The notes beneath the pieces were generated by a model. It was not told the origin of the DNA. It did no database searches and saw only the letters and a list, made by a program, of their open reading frames with translations. Positions 10,877 to 21,139 of a stretch of DNA of 64,000 nucleotides are shown piece after piece. A program made the translations under genes and the position numbers. This DNA is from Saussurea involucrata (lineage: Eukaryota > Streptophyta > Magnoliopsida > Asterales > Asteraceae), in NCBI GenBank assembly GCA_033807775.1, contig CM066326.1, positions 93,350,873-93,414,872 on the forward strand. Direction: 5' to 3'. The first letter of the stretch is position 1. The number at the start of each line of letters is the position of its first letter.

Positions 10877-10996
10877 GTAATACAATTATTTTTTGTTGAA
10901 TGTATTTTAGGGTTTAGAGTTTAGAGGATCTTGTACCCCCAACATCCTTTTTTTCAGGTAAAAAATGACTTGAGAACACAACGTGAGGATCACATG

Positions 10997-11787
10997 TACA
11001 AAACACCTAGATCGGAATCCAAATGCTTTATTAGGTTAAAATTCAAAATTCCATAACTTTGAGGGCTAAAGCGTAAAATTTTGGCAATCGCGTCGCCTAA
11101 TAAATAGAATTTTAGGGCTTTTCAACCCCTCCCCTAATAACAACCCCATTTCTGGGTTTGTCTTCTAAAACCCTTCGCTTCCGCAGAACCTCCCGCCGGC
11201 AACTCCTCCCTCTCTCTTACGCTCTCTGGCTCCGTTCATCATCATACTTGAGGTCGCCATAAGGACTGCGTGTGTTGTAATACATTCCTATCCGTTTATA
11301 CAGGCAGATACTGAGCAACGAATACGCGAAAGGAAGGGAAGAAATTGAAGGAAGAGGATTTAAAACCAATAGAGAAAGAAGTTATTGAGAATGGAACTAA
11401 AGCTCCTAGTGATTCTGAAGACGGCGTTGTAGAAAGTCCTAATGTGTCTGATGATGACGAGGTACATCCATTATTTTTCAATTGTCAGCACTTCATTTTG
11501 ATAATTAGAATGCACAGTTATAGAGAATTAATTGGAAGCAATATAGGTGACATTTGAAGTTCAGTTTGAATTTAAAAAATAAACAGCTTGATGGCGCAAA
11601 TCAACTTAAATCCTCAATTTTATAGTTGGAATTGGGGAAAGCATGCGGCACTTGGTTGAATATGGGTACAATAACAATGGAATATCATTTTTTTGCCATT
11701 AGCACTATACTGATTTACGTATGAAAGTTTAGAATGACTGTTTTTGAGTTTAGCTATATGTATACTTTACTATTTATTATATGCACC
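10997..11787 (+). pseudogene. BOP1 gene fragment 2 (promoter, 5' UTR, exon 1, part of intron 1)
   Basis: Colinear with 56531-57330 of the intact gene: about 330 bases upstream of the start codon, exon 1 and part of intron 1, ending at TATATGCACC. The start codon is changed from ATG to ACG, and bases around it differ as well. Because it begins upstream of the gene and comes after fragment 1, the two pieces are in the reverse of their normal order. The promoter region is largely kept, so transcription is possible but a BOP1 product is not. Confidence 0.9.
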
Positions 11788-12057
11788 AATTTTGATCAAA
11801 TATCACATGTGATATCCAGAATTAATTCATTATATTTTTCACAATTTTTTTCTCTATTTGATTAACTTCATTTAACAAATGATTTATTACGTATCACATA
11901 TGATCCACTATATATGAATTTTTGAACACATCACATGTGATTATGTATATTACCACAAGTGATATTGTTGATATTTTAGTTAATCATATGTGATTATGTC
12001 TACTTATATTAATAGATCTTTTTATGTCAGATTCCAATAATTAGTTACATATATGAC
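11788..12057. other. AT-rich segment with repeated TCACATGTGA-like palindromes
   Basis: This 270-base stretch between BOP1 fragment 2 and element B has no reading frame. It contains several copies of a palindrome related to ATCACATGTGAT, at about 11802-11813, 11897-11908, 11930-11942, 11955-11964 and 11985-11997. Its last five bases, ATGAC, are the left TSD of element B. Confidence 0.5.
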
Positions 12058-13387
12058 TGTAACAACCGGGTTTCGTTTGCAAGTATGTATAAGATTGGTG
12101 TCTATTGCGAAAGAAATGAAGGTTAAGGGAGGGACCCTTTATGCAATAAGTGAAAAGTATTTATAGACACTAACCCCTAGGGCAACCTCCTTTGTTTGGA
12201 AATCATTATTTTGGTTGCTCTTGGTGTGTTTGGCGACTAGAGAAGAAAATAGAAGAACAAAGGAGTTTTGGACAAAGAAATCGTAAAGGAGGAGAATTCT
12301 GCAAGGTATTCCTTTCTACTTCGTATTCCCTTTTGTTATAGTGTTCCTTTTCTTATTGGGTTGGGTTCTTAAGTCTGATTATAAGGATTCAAGAGGTTTT
12401 ATCCACATTCTTCTTAAAAGTGGGTTTTAAGGGTTTTTGGCTTTGGGATCGATTTAATGGTAAGAAAGGGGATTAAGTGGTTGTGAAAGATTGGTGGATG
12501 AACCCTTAGGTTTGTCAAATCAAATTAATGGCAGATTATGAGCTTAATGAACACTTTTAGATCACTTTTGTCAAACAGCCGTCGTATCCGGACACTAGCA
12601 ATTCTGGTTGTCACAGTAGTTTCCGGATAGGAATGCTAGTTCCCGGGTAGAATGTTATGGTAGTTTCCGGATGGGTGTCCTTCCGGATAGGTTGAGTTAC
12701 CGGGTGCGGTATCCGGACAGTTCGGGTATCCGGAAAGTAGGGATATCCGGACAGTGCGGGTATCCGGGAAGATAAGGTGTCCGGACAGTTGGTATCCGGA
12801 AAGTGTTTATTGATCAGTAGGTTTAACCTGATACCCTTAGGTGTTCGTTCGGATTAGCTTGGAGGTAGTAAGAAGTGCGTTCAGAGTTTGGAGGTGAGTT
12901 CCCTAAACCTTTTACGACTTAAAGTGTTAAACATTTTAACTGATTATGATTTCACTTACGAGCATGAAATGTTTATAACCGTCACGCATGATTTTCCATG
13001 AAATACCTGTTTTACTTGAGAAAACGTATGTTACTTGAGGAAATGAGAATGATGATTTACAAAGGTTGAAAGATGTATGTTTTTATGAAATGAATGACGT
13101 GCTATGTGGAGTCGGTGTACACTGTGGGATCAGCGATAGATCCTCGGGATCTGATGATCCCTTGGATGGGTATGACAGACCGGTAGGCTGGAATCCGTTT
13201 CCTCCTATTCGGGTATAGGGGAGTCTGCGTAAGCTCCGGGAAGGGGAGTTTGCGTAGGCTCCGGTTGAGGGCGAGAGGTTAGCCCATTGGGCCCCGATCG
13301 CGGAATGTTTATGTGATCCTATATACAGTGTAGTACCATGCCTGAAGTTATGTTAAGGTTTACGATGATATTTTTATAAACGATTTT
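12058..13387 (+). mobile_element. 5' LTR of element B, first part
   Basis: It begins TGTAACAACCGGG and follows the 3' LTR at 39378 closely. It stops at ATTTT (13383-13387), where element D has inserted; the same ATTTT recurs at 26444-26448 and the LTR continues there. A CCGG-rich array lies at about 12585-12805. Confidence 0.93.
12585..12805 (+). repeat. CCGGA-rich minisatellite in LTR (family B)
   Basis: About eleven imperfect units around TATCCGGACAGT and TATCCGGAAAGT. The 3' LTR carries the same array at about 39905-40125. The motif resembles the array in the LTRs of element A although the LTR ends differ. Confidence 0.75.
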
Positions 13388-14359
13388 TATTGATCCAAAC
13401 CCTCAATGATTTGATAATGACCCTCTCTTATATACTTAGTGAAAATTGTAAGTAAACAATATGTATCAGAGTTTCACTATCCCTGATAAGTACTAAGATC
13501 TTCCAGTACCGCTGATAGGAACTATCGCTCTTTAAGTTAAACATTCAGCGAAACTGTTCACCATTAATACTGAGTCTGTTCAGTCATTATGATGATCGCT
13601 GATAAGTTAGTTGTTTACTTATGATCCCTGAAGACAAGTTTCACGACAACAAAGGTTCTACGCTGAAGTCGAAGATCAAGCTCAAGAACCAGCGACAAGT
13701 CTCCTAATGAACTGATGCGGATCAGCTAAGACTCAGATTTGTCCACTCAACGTGAAGTATCAAGTACAAGACTTCAGCTATCGTTGAACTTTATCATTCG
13801 CTGAATAGATAATGATAATGCTCTGAATCAACGAAAGCTGATCATGAAGTCCTCCATACAAAGTACTTTTGTCTTAACCACCCTTGCACGACTCCGTACG
13901 AAATGTCAGAAAAGAACCTCCAACTGTCTGAAATCGTACAACCACTCTGATACTACACTGTTCATCCATGCGGCTACTAAGGTTGTCAACCAAGGTCAAT
14001 GACATGCAACCAACCAGCTGATGACACGTGTAAAGTGTATACTGACTTGCATTAAATGCATGCAGTATATAAAGAGATGAACCCACTTCATTTGAAGTAA
14101 CTTGCTAACTCTGGACAAGTTCAATCTCTTATCTCAAGATAGGTTATTATTAGTAATTTCCTTATCTCTCTTAGTGCAAGAAACCTTAGTGTTCCAACTT
14201 GTTTAGATTTAGGTTTATCCTTAATCTTGTTTCCGCAACAAGCTGTAAATTGTTAATGATTTATCAATAAACAATTTAGAAAAGTAAAATCTGTGAGTTT
14301 GTATTCAACCCCCCCCCCCCCCCCCTTCTACAAACTTGTATAGGCCTTCGGGACCAACA
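13388..14359 (+). mobile_element. 5' LTR of element D
   Basis: The 972-base repeat ends ...GGGACCAACA and is followed two bases later by the primer site. Near its 3' end is a run of 16 C at 14310-14325. The terminal TG is mutated to TA. Five copies of CGCTGA or TCAGCG were counted in it. Confidence 0.93.
14025..14074 (+). promoter_or_regulatory. LTR promoter of element D: G-box and TATA box
   Basis: CACGTG at 14025-14030 is a classic plant G-box. TATATAAAG at 14066-14074 is a strong TATA box 36 bases further on. The pair is repeated in the 3' LTR (TATA at 26148-26156). It would drive genomic RNA starting around 14100. Confidence 0.65.
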
Positions 14360-14361
14360 AG

Positions 14362-14373
14362 TGGTATCAGAGC
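14362..14373 (+). promoter_or_regulatory. Primer binding site of element D
   Basis: TGGTATCAGAGC, complementary to initiator-Met tRNA, two bases after the 5' LTR. Confidence 0.9.
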
Positions 14374-14439
14374 GGATTTGTTTAATCTCATAAACAAGAT
14401 CTAATCTAAGATATTTCTCTTCCTTGCTATTATCTGAAA

Positions 14440-16857
14440 ATGGCCACCAACACAAACACAAATTATATAGACAATGGTAGTCTTGCTAAACCCCCTAGAT
14501 TTTCCAAAGATAACTTCAACTTATGGAAAAATAGGATGACACTCTTCTTAGAAGGTGTAGACCCTACTATGCCTTACTATCTAGAAAATGGTCCATTCAT
14601 CCCTGTAAGAATTGATGCTGCTGTTCCAGCCGCTGAAAATAGACCTGCTATTCCAGAAAGGCTGGTACCTAAGGAAATCTTTCAATGGACTGACGAAGAT
14701 AAGAAGAAAGTGGCTATAGATACAAAAGCCAGATCCATACTATCCATGGCTCTTCCTAACGAAGTCTACCATTCCGTCATGAACCTGAAAACATCAAAGG
14801 CCATGTGGGACACAATATGTGTTCAGTATGAAGGAACGTCTGAAGTCCAGGACTCAAGAAAGATCAACCTGGTAAGACAATACGAAAGTTTCATTTCTGG
14901 TAAGAATGAAACTCTCTCTGAAGTTCACCAACGTTTTAATTGTTTAATTATAGATATGAAAACTGTTGGTAAGGAATATTCTAACTTTGAAGTGCTGACA
15001 AAGTTTCTAGAATGTTTACCTGAAAGCTGGGACAATTATTCTATGTGTCTCAAGTTGTCAAAGGATCTAAAATCAATGACCCTTTCAACCTTATATGGCA
15101 CGTTGCTGAATCATGAGCAATCGAGCCATCTTAAGAAGAATATTGTAAAAGATTCCAAAAGCACCCCTGTTGCTTTAATCTCAGAGGAACCTTCTTCTCA
15201 GCGACCCTCGGTCACTATCACTGAGTTAGAAAGTAACTCTGAAAGGTCATCAGATTCTGATTATTCAGATAATAATGAATCTTTGGCTCTCCTAACTAAG
15301 AAGTTCAGGAGATTTGCCAAAAAGAAAATGTTTAGAAAGAACAAACCTCTTTCCATAACTGACAAGCCTAGATCATCAGCGTTTGTTGATAAGGCTACTG
15401 CTACTTGTTTTAACTGCGAAAAGACAGGACATTTCGCTAACGAGTGCATGTCAAAGAAAGTTTCTAGACCCTCAGCTTTTACAAAGAAACCCTTTGTTCC
15501 AAGAAATAAAGATGACAAATACTCAAAGCTGGAAGAAAAATATGCAAAGCTGAAAAGCTTTAAGAAGAAGAATAAAGGCCTGATGGCTGACTATGATTGG
15601 GCTGCTTCTGATGAAGAAGCATCATCATCTGACTCTGAAGATGATGAAGCAAATCTATGTCTTATGGCCAAGATTGAAGAAGAGGAAGAAAGTTCAGACA
15701 TTCCCTCCACTTCAACATCTGCTATTCATGTATCACCTTCTTTCTTTACCAATATTGCAAATATTGATGAAGCTGATAGTCTCCGTAAGATCGATCTCTT
15801 GACTAGAAGTTTATACGAAGCCATGAACGGCAAAACTGTGGTTGAAAACCAAAATCTTGATCTCGCTGAAAAGCTTAAAAACTGCCACCTTCAAATAGAA
15901 AAACTTTATAAAATTGAAGAATATTTTAAAGATCAAGTATATTTAAATCAGCTAGTCAAAATCGAACGAGCAGAAGCTATCGCTGCATTAAAGGCTGAAA
16001 AAGCTACTGTTGAAGGATGGTGTAATTCTTCAACAAAGATCACTGAGATAATAAAGTCTCAGATTCCCCTGAGTGATAAACGTGGTTTAGGTTACAAATA
16101 TGAAACTCCAAAAACAACCACTGAGCGTTCAATGCTTAAATTTGGAACGTTCGTATCCTCAGTCGCTGATACTTCATCTTCTCAGTGCTCCTCGTCCGTT
16201 ACACCAGTCCCTGAGGAAACTCCTACCTCCTCAAAAGGCAAGGAGAAAATGGTTTATTCAAAACCTACCTCTGTCTTTAAAGACAAAGGTAAAGGAATTG
16301 TTATTTACCAGAATCCTCAGAAGGGTACCTTAGTACCAAAGTTGAATGCTTCTAAAGCTTCAGTGGCTCATCCCTCTGGATCAAGGAAGCAGATATCTGG
16401 ATTTATTCAGCGATCTACTCCTAGACTCAGATTGGATGTCCTTGGTAAGAAATCTGAAGAACTGAATGTTCGTCCCATTTCTAAAGCCAATAGTTTACTT
16501 GGTGCTGGCACTTCTAATTTGAAATCAAAAGCTCAGCATTCAAATGGTCCTAGAACTACTTTTAGTTATAGGAAATGTTATCACTGTGGACTTACCGATC
16601 ATATTGCTAGTAAGTGCCCCACATCCACCAAAGCTGAAAAGATAGCTAAGGTGAAGATTGCCCCCAAGGCAAAGAAGACCAACCCTGGTGCAAATCAGGT
16701 CAAGGTGAATTCTACCACTGAGGTTAAGAAATTAACCAAAGTGAAGAAAGACAAAGCTGAATCTTCAAATGCTGCGAAGACTGCTGAACCTTCCATTCCA
16801 ACTACTTCCACTGACAAACGTGTATACATGGTTAAGTGGGTACCCAAGAAAAACTAA
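14440..16857 (+). CDS. Copia gag of element D (805 aa)
   Basis: Intact 805-residue frame starting 67 bases after the primer site. The N-terminus has the gag pattern PPRFSKDNFNLWKNRM and a UBN2-like domain to about residue 230. Two CCHC zinc knuckles are visible: CFNCEKTGHFANEC at residue 323 and CYHCGLTDHIASKC at residue 713. Between them is a Ser/Asp/Glu-rich stretch and a likely coiled coil (about 465-540); the C-terminus is Lys-rich. It would form the virus-like particle and bind RNA. It ends in TAA, with protease in the same frame five codons later. The length is long for Copia gag and typical of SIRE-type elements. Confidence 0.9.
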   Translation: MATNTNTNYIDNGSLAKPPRFSKDNFNLWKNRMTLFLEGVDPTMPYYLENGPFIPVRIDAAVPAAENRPAIPERLVPKEIFQWTDEDKKKVAIDTKARSILSMALPNEVYHSVMNLKTSKAMWDTICVQYEGTSEVQDSRKINLVRQYESFISGKNETLSEVHQRFNCLIIDMKTVGKEYSNFEVLTKFLECLPESWDNYSMCLKLSKDLKSMTLSTLYGTLLNHEQSSHLKKNIVKDSKSTPVALISEEPSSQRPSVTITELESNSERSSDSDYSDNNESLALLTKKFRRFAKKKMFRKNKPLSITDKPRSSAFVDKATATCFNCEKTGHFANECMSKKVSRPSAFTKKPFVPRNKDDKYSKLEEKYAKLKSFKKKNKGLMADYDWAASDEEASSSDSEDDEANLCLMAKIEEEEESSDIPSTSTSAIHVSPSFFTNIANIDEADSLRKIDLLTRSLYEAMNGKTVVENQNLDLAEKLKNCHLQIEKLYKIEEYFKDQVYLNQLVKIERAEAIAALKAEKATVEGWCNSSTKITEIIKSQIPLSDKRGLGYKYETPKTTTERSMLKFGTFVSSVADTSSSQCSSSVTPVPEETPTSSKGKEKMVYSKPTSVFKDKGKGIVIYQNPQKGTLVPKLNASKASVAHPSGSRKQISGFIQRSTPRLRLDVLGKKSEELNVRPISKANSLLGAGTSNLKSKAQHSNGPRTTFSYRKCYHCGLTDHIASKCPTSTKAEKIAKVKIAPKAKKTNPGANQVKVNSTTEVKKLTKVKKDKAESSNAAKTAEPSIPTTSTDKRVYMVKWVPKKN

Positions 16858-17912
16858 TCTTCCTTTATAATGCAGGTTAAGAAGGGTATCTGGTATCTTG
16901 ATAGCGGATGCTCTAGACACATGACTGGAAATAAAAGCCTGCTCGCTGAATACAAAGAAGAGAAGGGTCCCTCTGTGACTTTCGGTGGAAATGGAAAAGG
17001 ACATACCCGAGGGTATGGTGTACTTTCAAATGGTACAACCTCCTTCAGAAGAGTCGCATATGTTGAAGGACTGAAGCATAATCTTCTAAGCATCAGTCAG
17101 CTTTGCGACATGGATAACAAAGTAATCTTTACTAAGGAATCCTGCTTTGTCTCTGACAAAAAGGAGAAGATAGCTCTCAGCGGTTATCGTTTGGAAAATG
17201 TTTATGTAATAAACATGGACTCAACAACCACTGAGAACTCTTGTTTCTTCTCAAAGGCCTCATCTGATGTCAACTGGCTATGGCATAAGAGGCTATCTCA
17301 TCTAAATTTCAAGACACTGAACACTCTTTCTTCAAAAGAGTTAGTCACTGGTCTACCTCAGCATTCATACGCCAAAGAGTCGTTATGTTCAGCGTGTGAA
17401 AAAGGGAAGCAGACCAAAGCAAGCTTTAAGTCAAAGCAAGTTTCTTCAGTGTCATCTCCTCTACAACTTCTCCATATGGATTTGTTTGGCCCTGTTAACA
17501 AACAATCCATCGCTGGAAAGAAATATACGCTGGTCATAGTTGATGAATTCTCTCGCTTCACTTGGGTAATGTTTCTCCGTTCTAAGAGTGACACCCCTGA
17601 AGAACTCATCAATTTTGTTCGGAAGATGGAAACCCTGAACAATCTGACCGTTCGCTCAATAAGGAGTGATCATGGGACTGAATTCAAAAACAGTTCTCTT
17701 GATTCCTTCCTTGAGAGTAAGGGTATTTCTCATAACTTTTCTTCAGTGAGAACACCGCAACAAAATGGAGTCGCTGAAAGAAGAAATAGAACAATTATTG
17801 AAGCTGCACGTTCAATGCTCAGCGATTCTCACCTGCCTACTCAGTTTTGGGCAGAAGCTGTCAACACTGCTTGTTTTACGCAAAACAGGTCGCTGATAGT
17901 CAAAAGATTCAA
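16858..17912 (+). pseudogene. Copia protease and integrase of element D
   Basis: The frame is the same as gag, after a TAA; an ATG at 16870 precedes the protease segment WYLDSGCSRHMTG, with the D-S-G active site. Integrase follows: HHCC finger (WHKRLSHLNF ... CSACEKGK), then MDLFGPV, SDHGTEF and NGVAERRN with the D, D and E catalytic residues. A surplus A in the run at about 17907-17912 shifts the frame, and the short frame ends at 17928. Integrase would insert element cDNA; the break makes this copy defective unless bypassed. Confidence 0.9.
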
Positions 17913-19164
17913 AAAAGACAGGCTATGAACTTTTTCATGGGAGAAAGCCTTCAATCAGCTTTCTTCACATCTTTGGATGTCAGTGTTTTATACTGAACAA
18001 CAGAGATGCCCTTGGAAAGTTTGATCCTAAGGCTGATGATGGAATCTTTCTTGGATACTCCTCAGTTTCCAAAGCCTTCAGAGTCTTCAATCGTAGAAGA
18101 CAAACTGTTGAAGAAACTATTCACGTCACGTTTGACGAATCCCGTTCAGCAAACTCTAAACCGTCCGCTGATACTGAAGAACTGAATCAATGGATGTTTT
18201 CTCATCTTGGTGATTCAGAAGATATTCCCACTTCTCATGCTCATCCAGTAGAAGATGATAGTCCTATCATTCCAAATATGCAGAATAGTGAAGCTGAAAC
18301 ATCATGGGTCTCAACTGTTCCTATAAACTCTATACCTAACGCTGAACCAAATGTCTCAGACATTCCATCTACTTCTCAGCAATCAGTGAATATAATGACA
18401 ACTGCATCCATTCCTCTCTTGGCTGATACTCCTGACGTCGCTGAAGCTTCATCTTCAGATCCTCTAGTTCAAGTTGAGTCAGCATCTCACGCTCCGGCTC
18501 AGCGATGGACTATAAATCATCCAATTGATCAAATTCTTGGTGATCCAAACGCTGGGATTCAGACTCGACGAAGTGCAGGTAATATTTGTTTATTTGTAAA
18601 TTTTATTTCACTAACTGAACCAAAGAAAGTAGATGATGCCCTCAAAGATCCAAACTGGGTCAGCGCCATGCAAGAAGAGCTGACTGAATTCGAAAGAAAC
18701 AAAGTTTGGAAACTTGTTCAGAGACCAACTGATAAAACAGTAATAGGCACTAAATGGGTCTATCGAAACAAGTTGGACGAACATGGTACTGTAACCCGCA
18801 ACAAAGCTCGACTTGTTGCTCAGGGATACAGACAAGAGGAAGGTATAGATTATGACGAAACATTTGCTCCAGTAGCAAGACTTGAATCTATTCGTCTATT
18901 CATAGCATATGTTGTACACAAAAACTTCAAAGTACATCAGATGGATGTTAAGTCAGCGTTTCTGAATGGAAAGCTGAATGAAGAAGTGTACGTGGAACAA
19001 CCTCCAGGATTCTCATATTCTAAGCGTCCAGGTTATGTTTATAAACTGGATAAGGCACTTTATGGTTTGAAGCAAGCTCCTCGTGCATGGTATGACACTT
19101 TTTCTACTTATCTCCATATTGAAAAATTTGAGCGAGGTAAGATTGACAAAACTCTATTTTTAGA
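17913..19164 (+). pseudogene. Copia integrase C-terminus and reverse transcriptase of element D
   Basis: In the second frame the integrase C-terminus continues (HIFGCQCFILNNRDALGKFD, a standard Copia motif), then a Ser/Pro-rich linker and the RT domain from about 18630: WVYRNKLDEHG, KARLVAQGYRQ, ETFAPVARLESIR, MDVKSAFLNG and LYGLKQAPRAWY. A base is missing near 19160-19166, which ends this frame at 19171. These are well-known Copia RT blocks. The linker frame between 17929 and 18193 is open without an ATG. Confidence 0.9.
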
Positions 19165-20145
19165 AAAGTGAAAGGTCATATCATTTTAGTTCAAATATAT
19201 GTTGATGACATTATATTTGGTTCTACTAACCCTGAGCTTTGTACTCGTTTCGCTGATAGAATGAAAGATGAGTATAAAATGAGCATGATGGGTGAACTAA
19301 CATATTTCCTTGGTCTTCAGATTAAGCAAATTGAGAAAGGAACTTTCATAAATCAGGGGAAATATGTTAAAGATATGCTGAAGAAATTCGACTTAACTGA
19401 AAGTTCAGCTATGAAAACCCTTATGGCACCACCGCTGACACTTGATAAGGACACTAAGGGTGTTCCTGTCAATGTCACGCTGTACCGTGGGATGATCGGC
19501 TCTCTATTGTATCTAACAGCTAGCCGACCCGATATTATGTTTGCAACATGTTTGTGTGCACGATATCAAGCTGAACCTAAGATATCTCATATGAAAGCTG
19601 TAAAGCGAATCTTTCGATATCTTAAGGGTACAACGAATCTAGGTCTTTGGTATCCCAAAGATTCAGGATTCGACCTAACTGCCTATTCAGATAGTGATTT
19701 TGCAGGTTGCAAAATGGATAGGAAAAGCACCACAGGAGGATGTCAGCTCCTGGGTGGAAAGCTGGTAAGTTGGACAAGTAAAAAGCAAAATTCAGTGTCC
19801 ACTTCCACAGCTGAAGCTGAATATGTAGCTGCTGGAAGCTGTTGTTCTCAAGTCTTGTGGATGAGAAATCAGCTACTAGACTATGATCTTCAGCTCTCCA
19901 AAATTCCAATCTATTGCGACAGCACAAGTGCCATCGCTATAGCAAACAATCCAGTACTACATTCAAAGACCAAACATATAGAAATCAGATATCATTTTAT
20001 CAGAGATCATGTGATGAATGGTGATATAGAACTTCATTTTATCCCAACTGATTATCAGTTAGCTGACTTATTTACCAAACCTCTTGATGAGACAAGATTC
20101 AACTTTCTCATCAGCGAGCTTGGAATGCTGAACTTTGAAGGATAA
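19165..20145 (+). pseudogene. Copia RT active site and RNase H of element D
   Basis: After the shift the frame returns to that of gag. It holds YVDDIIFGS (catalytic YVDD box), SLLYLTASRPDIMF, RIFRYLKGT and the RNase H motifs AYSDSDFAGC and STAEAEYVAA, then KHIEIRYHFIRD and LADLFTKPL near the C-terminus. It ends with TAA at 20143-20145. The two frameshifts in pol cancel, so all domains are present in sequence. Confidence 0.9.
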
Positions 20146-20477
20146 AATCTTCAGCGGTTCACATTGATCAGCGAAAGGATAAAATCAACTTGTATAACCC
20201 ATTCTATCATCTTCTCTCTGAATAAACTTGATTCACTGATATCAAGGTATGTTCTCTCTCTGACAATCGCATGAAAATGCAAGATTTCAAAACAAAATAC
20301 ATCGTTGAATATCTTTTCCTTAACAACGATATTTTGAAATTTCTTAAAACCTTCACTGAATATTTTCATTCAGTACTTCATGTTTTCAAAAGTATCTCTG
20401 AGTTTTTCAAAACCTCAGAGACAACCAAGAATATGAAAGGACAGTTGTGATGTCATTGCAACGGATAAAACCCCGGC
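20146..20477 (+). other. Non-coding spacer after pol of element D
   Basis: No reading frame was found. Two TCAGCG copies lie at about 20151 and 20168. The stretch leads into an ACGT-rich promoter-like cluster. Confidence 0.5.
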
Positions 20478-20606
20478 ACGTTTTCTTTTCCTGACACACG
20501 TTTGCACGTCTCGTTCAAACTTCCAATCAAATGCAAACACGTGTCCGTGTCATGATGAAAATCTTTTCCCGCTCAAGATTTTCTCTTTCTAAAATCTCTA
20601 TATAAA
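20478..20606 (+). promoter_or_regulatory. Candidate internal promoter upstream of the env-like gene
   Basis: ACGT cores occur at 20478, 20498 and 20506, and a full G-box CACGTG at 20538-20543. TATATAAA lies at 20599-20606. The spacing of G-box to TATA (about 60 bases) resembles the LTR promoter. This would start a transcript near 20630, leading into the putative 5' UTR intron (20734-21135). The motifs are visible; promoter activity is inference. Confidence 0.45.
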
Positions 20607-20733
20607 CAAATTCTTTGTTTATATTTTTCTTTTACGCGATCAATCTTCCTCCGCAAGAAAGAATTCACTGTTGCATTTGTGATTTCAAAAAAACTTCAAG
20701 AACCGTTCATCATCTTCTTCATCAAACATCAAG

Positions 20734-21135
20734 GTTAGTATGTTCTTATTTATTACCGAATGCGTATAACTTGTTTCCGATCTTCTCATTGTTTTAACAA
20801 GATCAAACAAAAGAACTTCGTAAAATGAAATCATTTTCTTTCGTGGTTTTATGAACACAACCATTTCATGGTTGTTCTTCAAGTTTAAATGCAAAATCTT
20901 AAACTTGTTCTTCACACACTCGTTTTTCCAGAATCCCAATCTTCAAAGAAAACTGGAAAACAAGATTTTTTTGGGTTTGAAATTTTCGTTTTTCAAAAAC
21001 ATGAAAAACCCTAATCTTCATTAAGACATTTGTGTCTGAATGAAATGGATAAAATTCGAAACATCTTATTGGAAATTCTTTCCACATTAAGATTATTCTT
21101 ATTTATTAACATATTTGGTTGAACTGTTAATACAG
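20734..21135 (+). other. Putative 5' UTR intron of the env-like gene
   Basis: A good donor (AAG then GTTAGT at 20734) and acceptor (TTAATACAG ending 21135) bracket 402 bases that are T-rich and carry no gene. The ATG of the env-like frame follows four bases after the acceptor. Predicted from splice-site pattern only. Confidence 0.4.
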
Positions 21136-21139
21136 AGAA

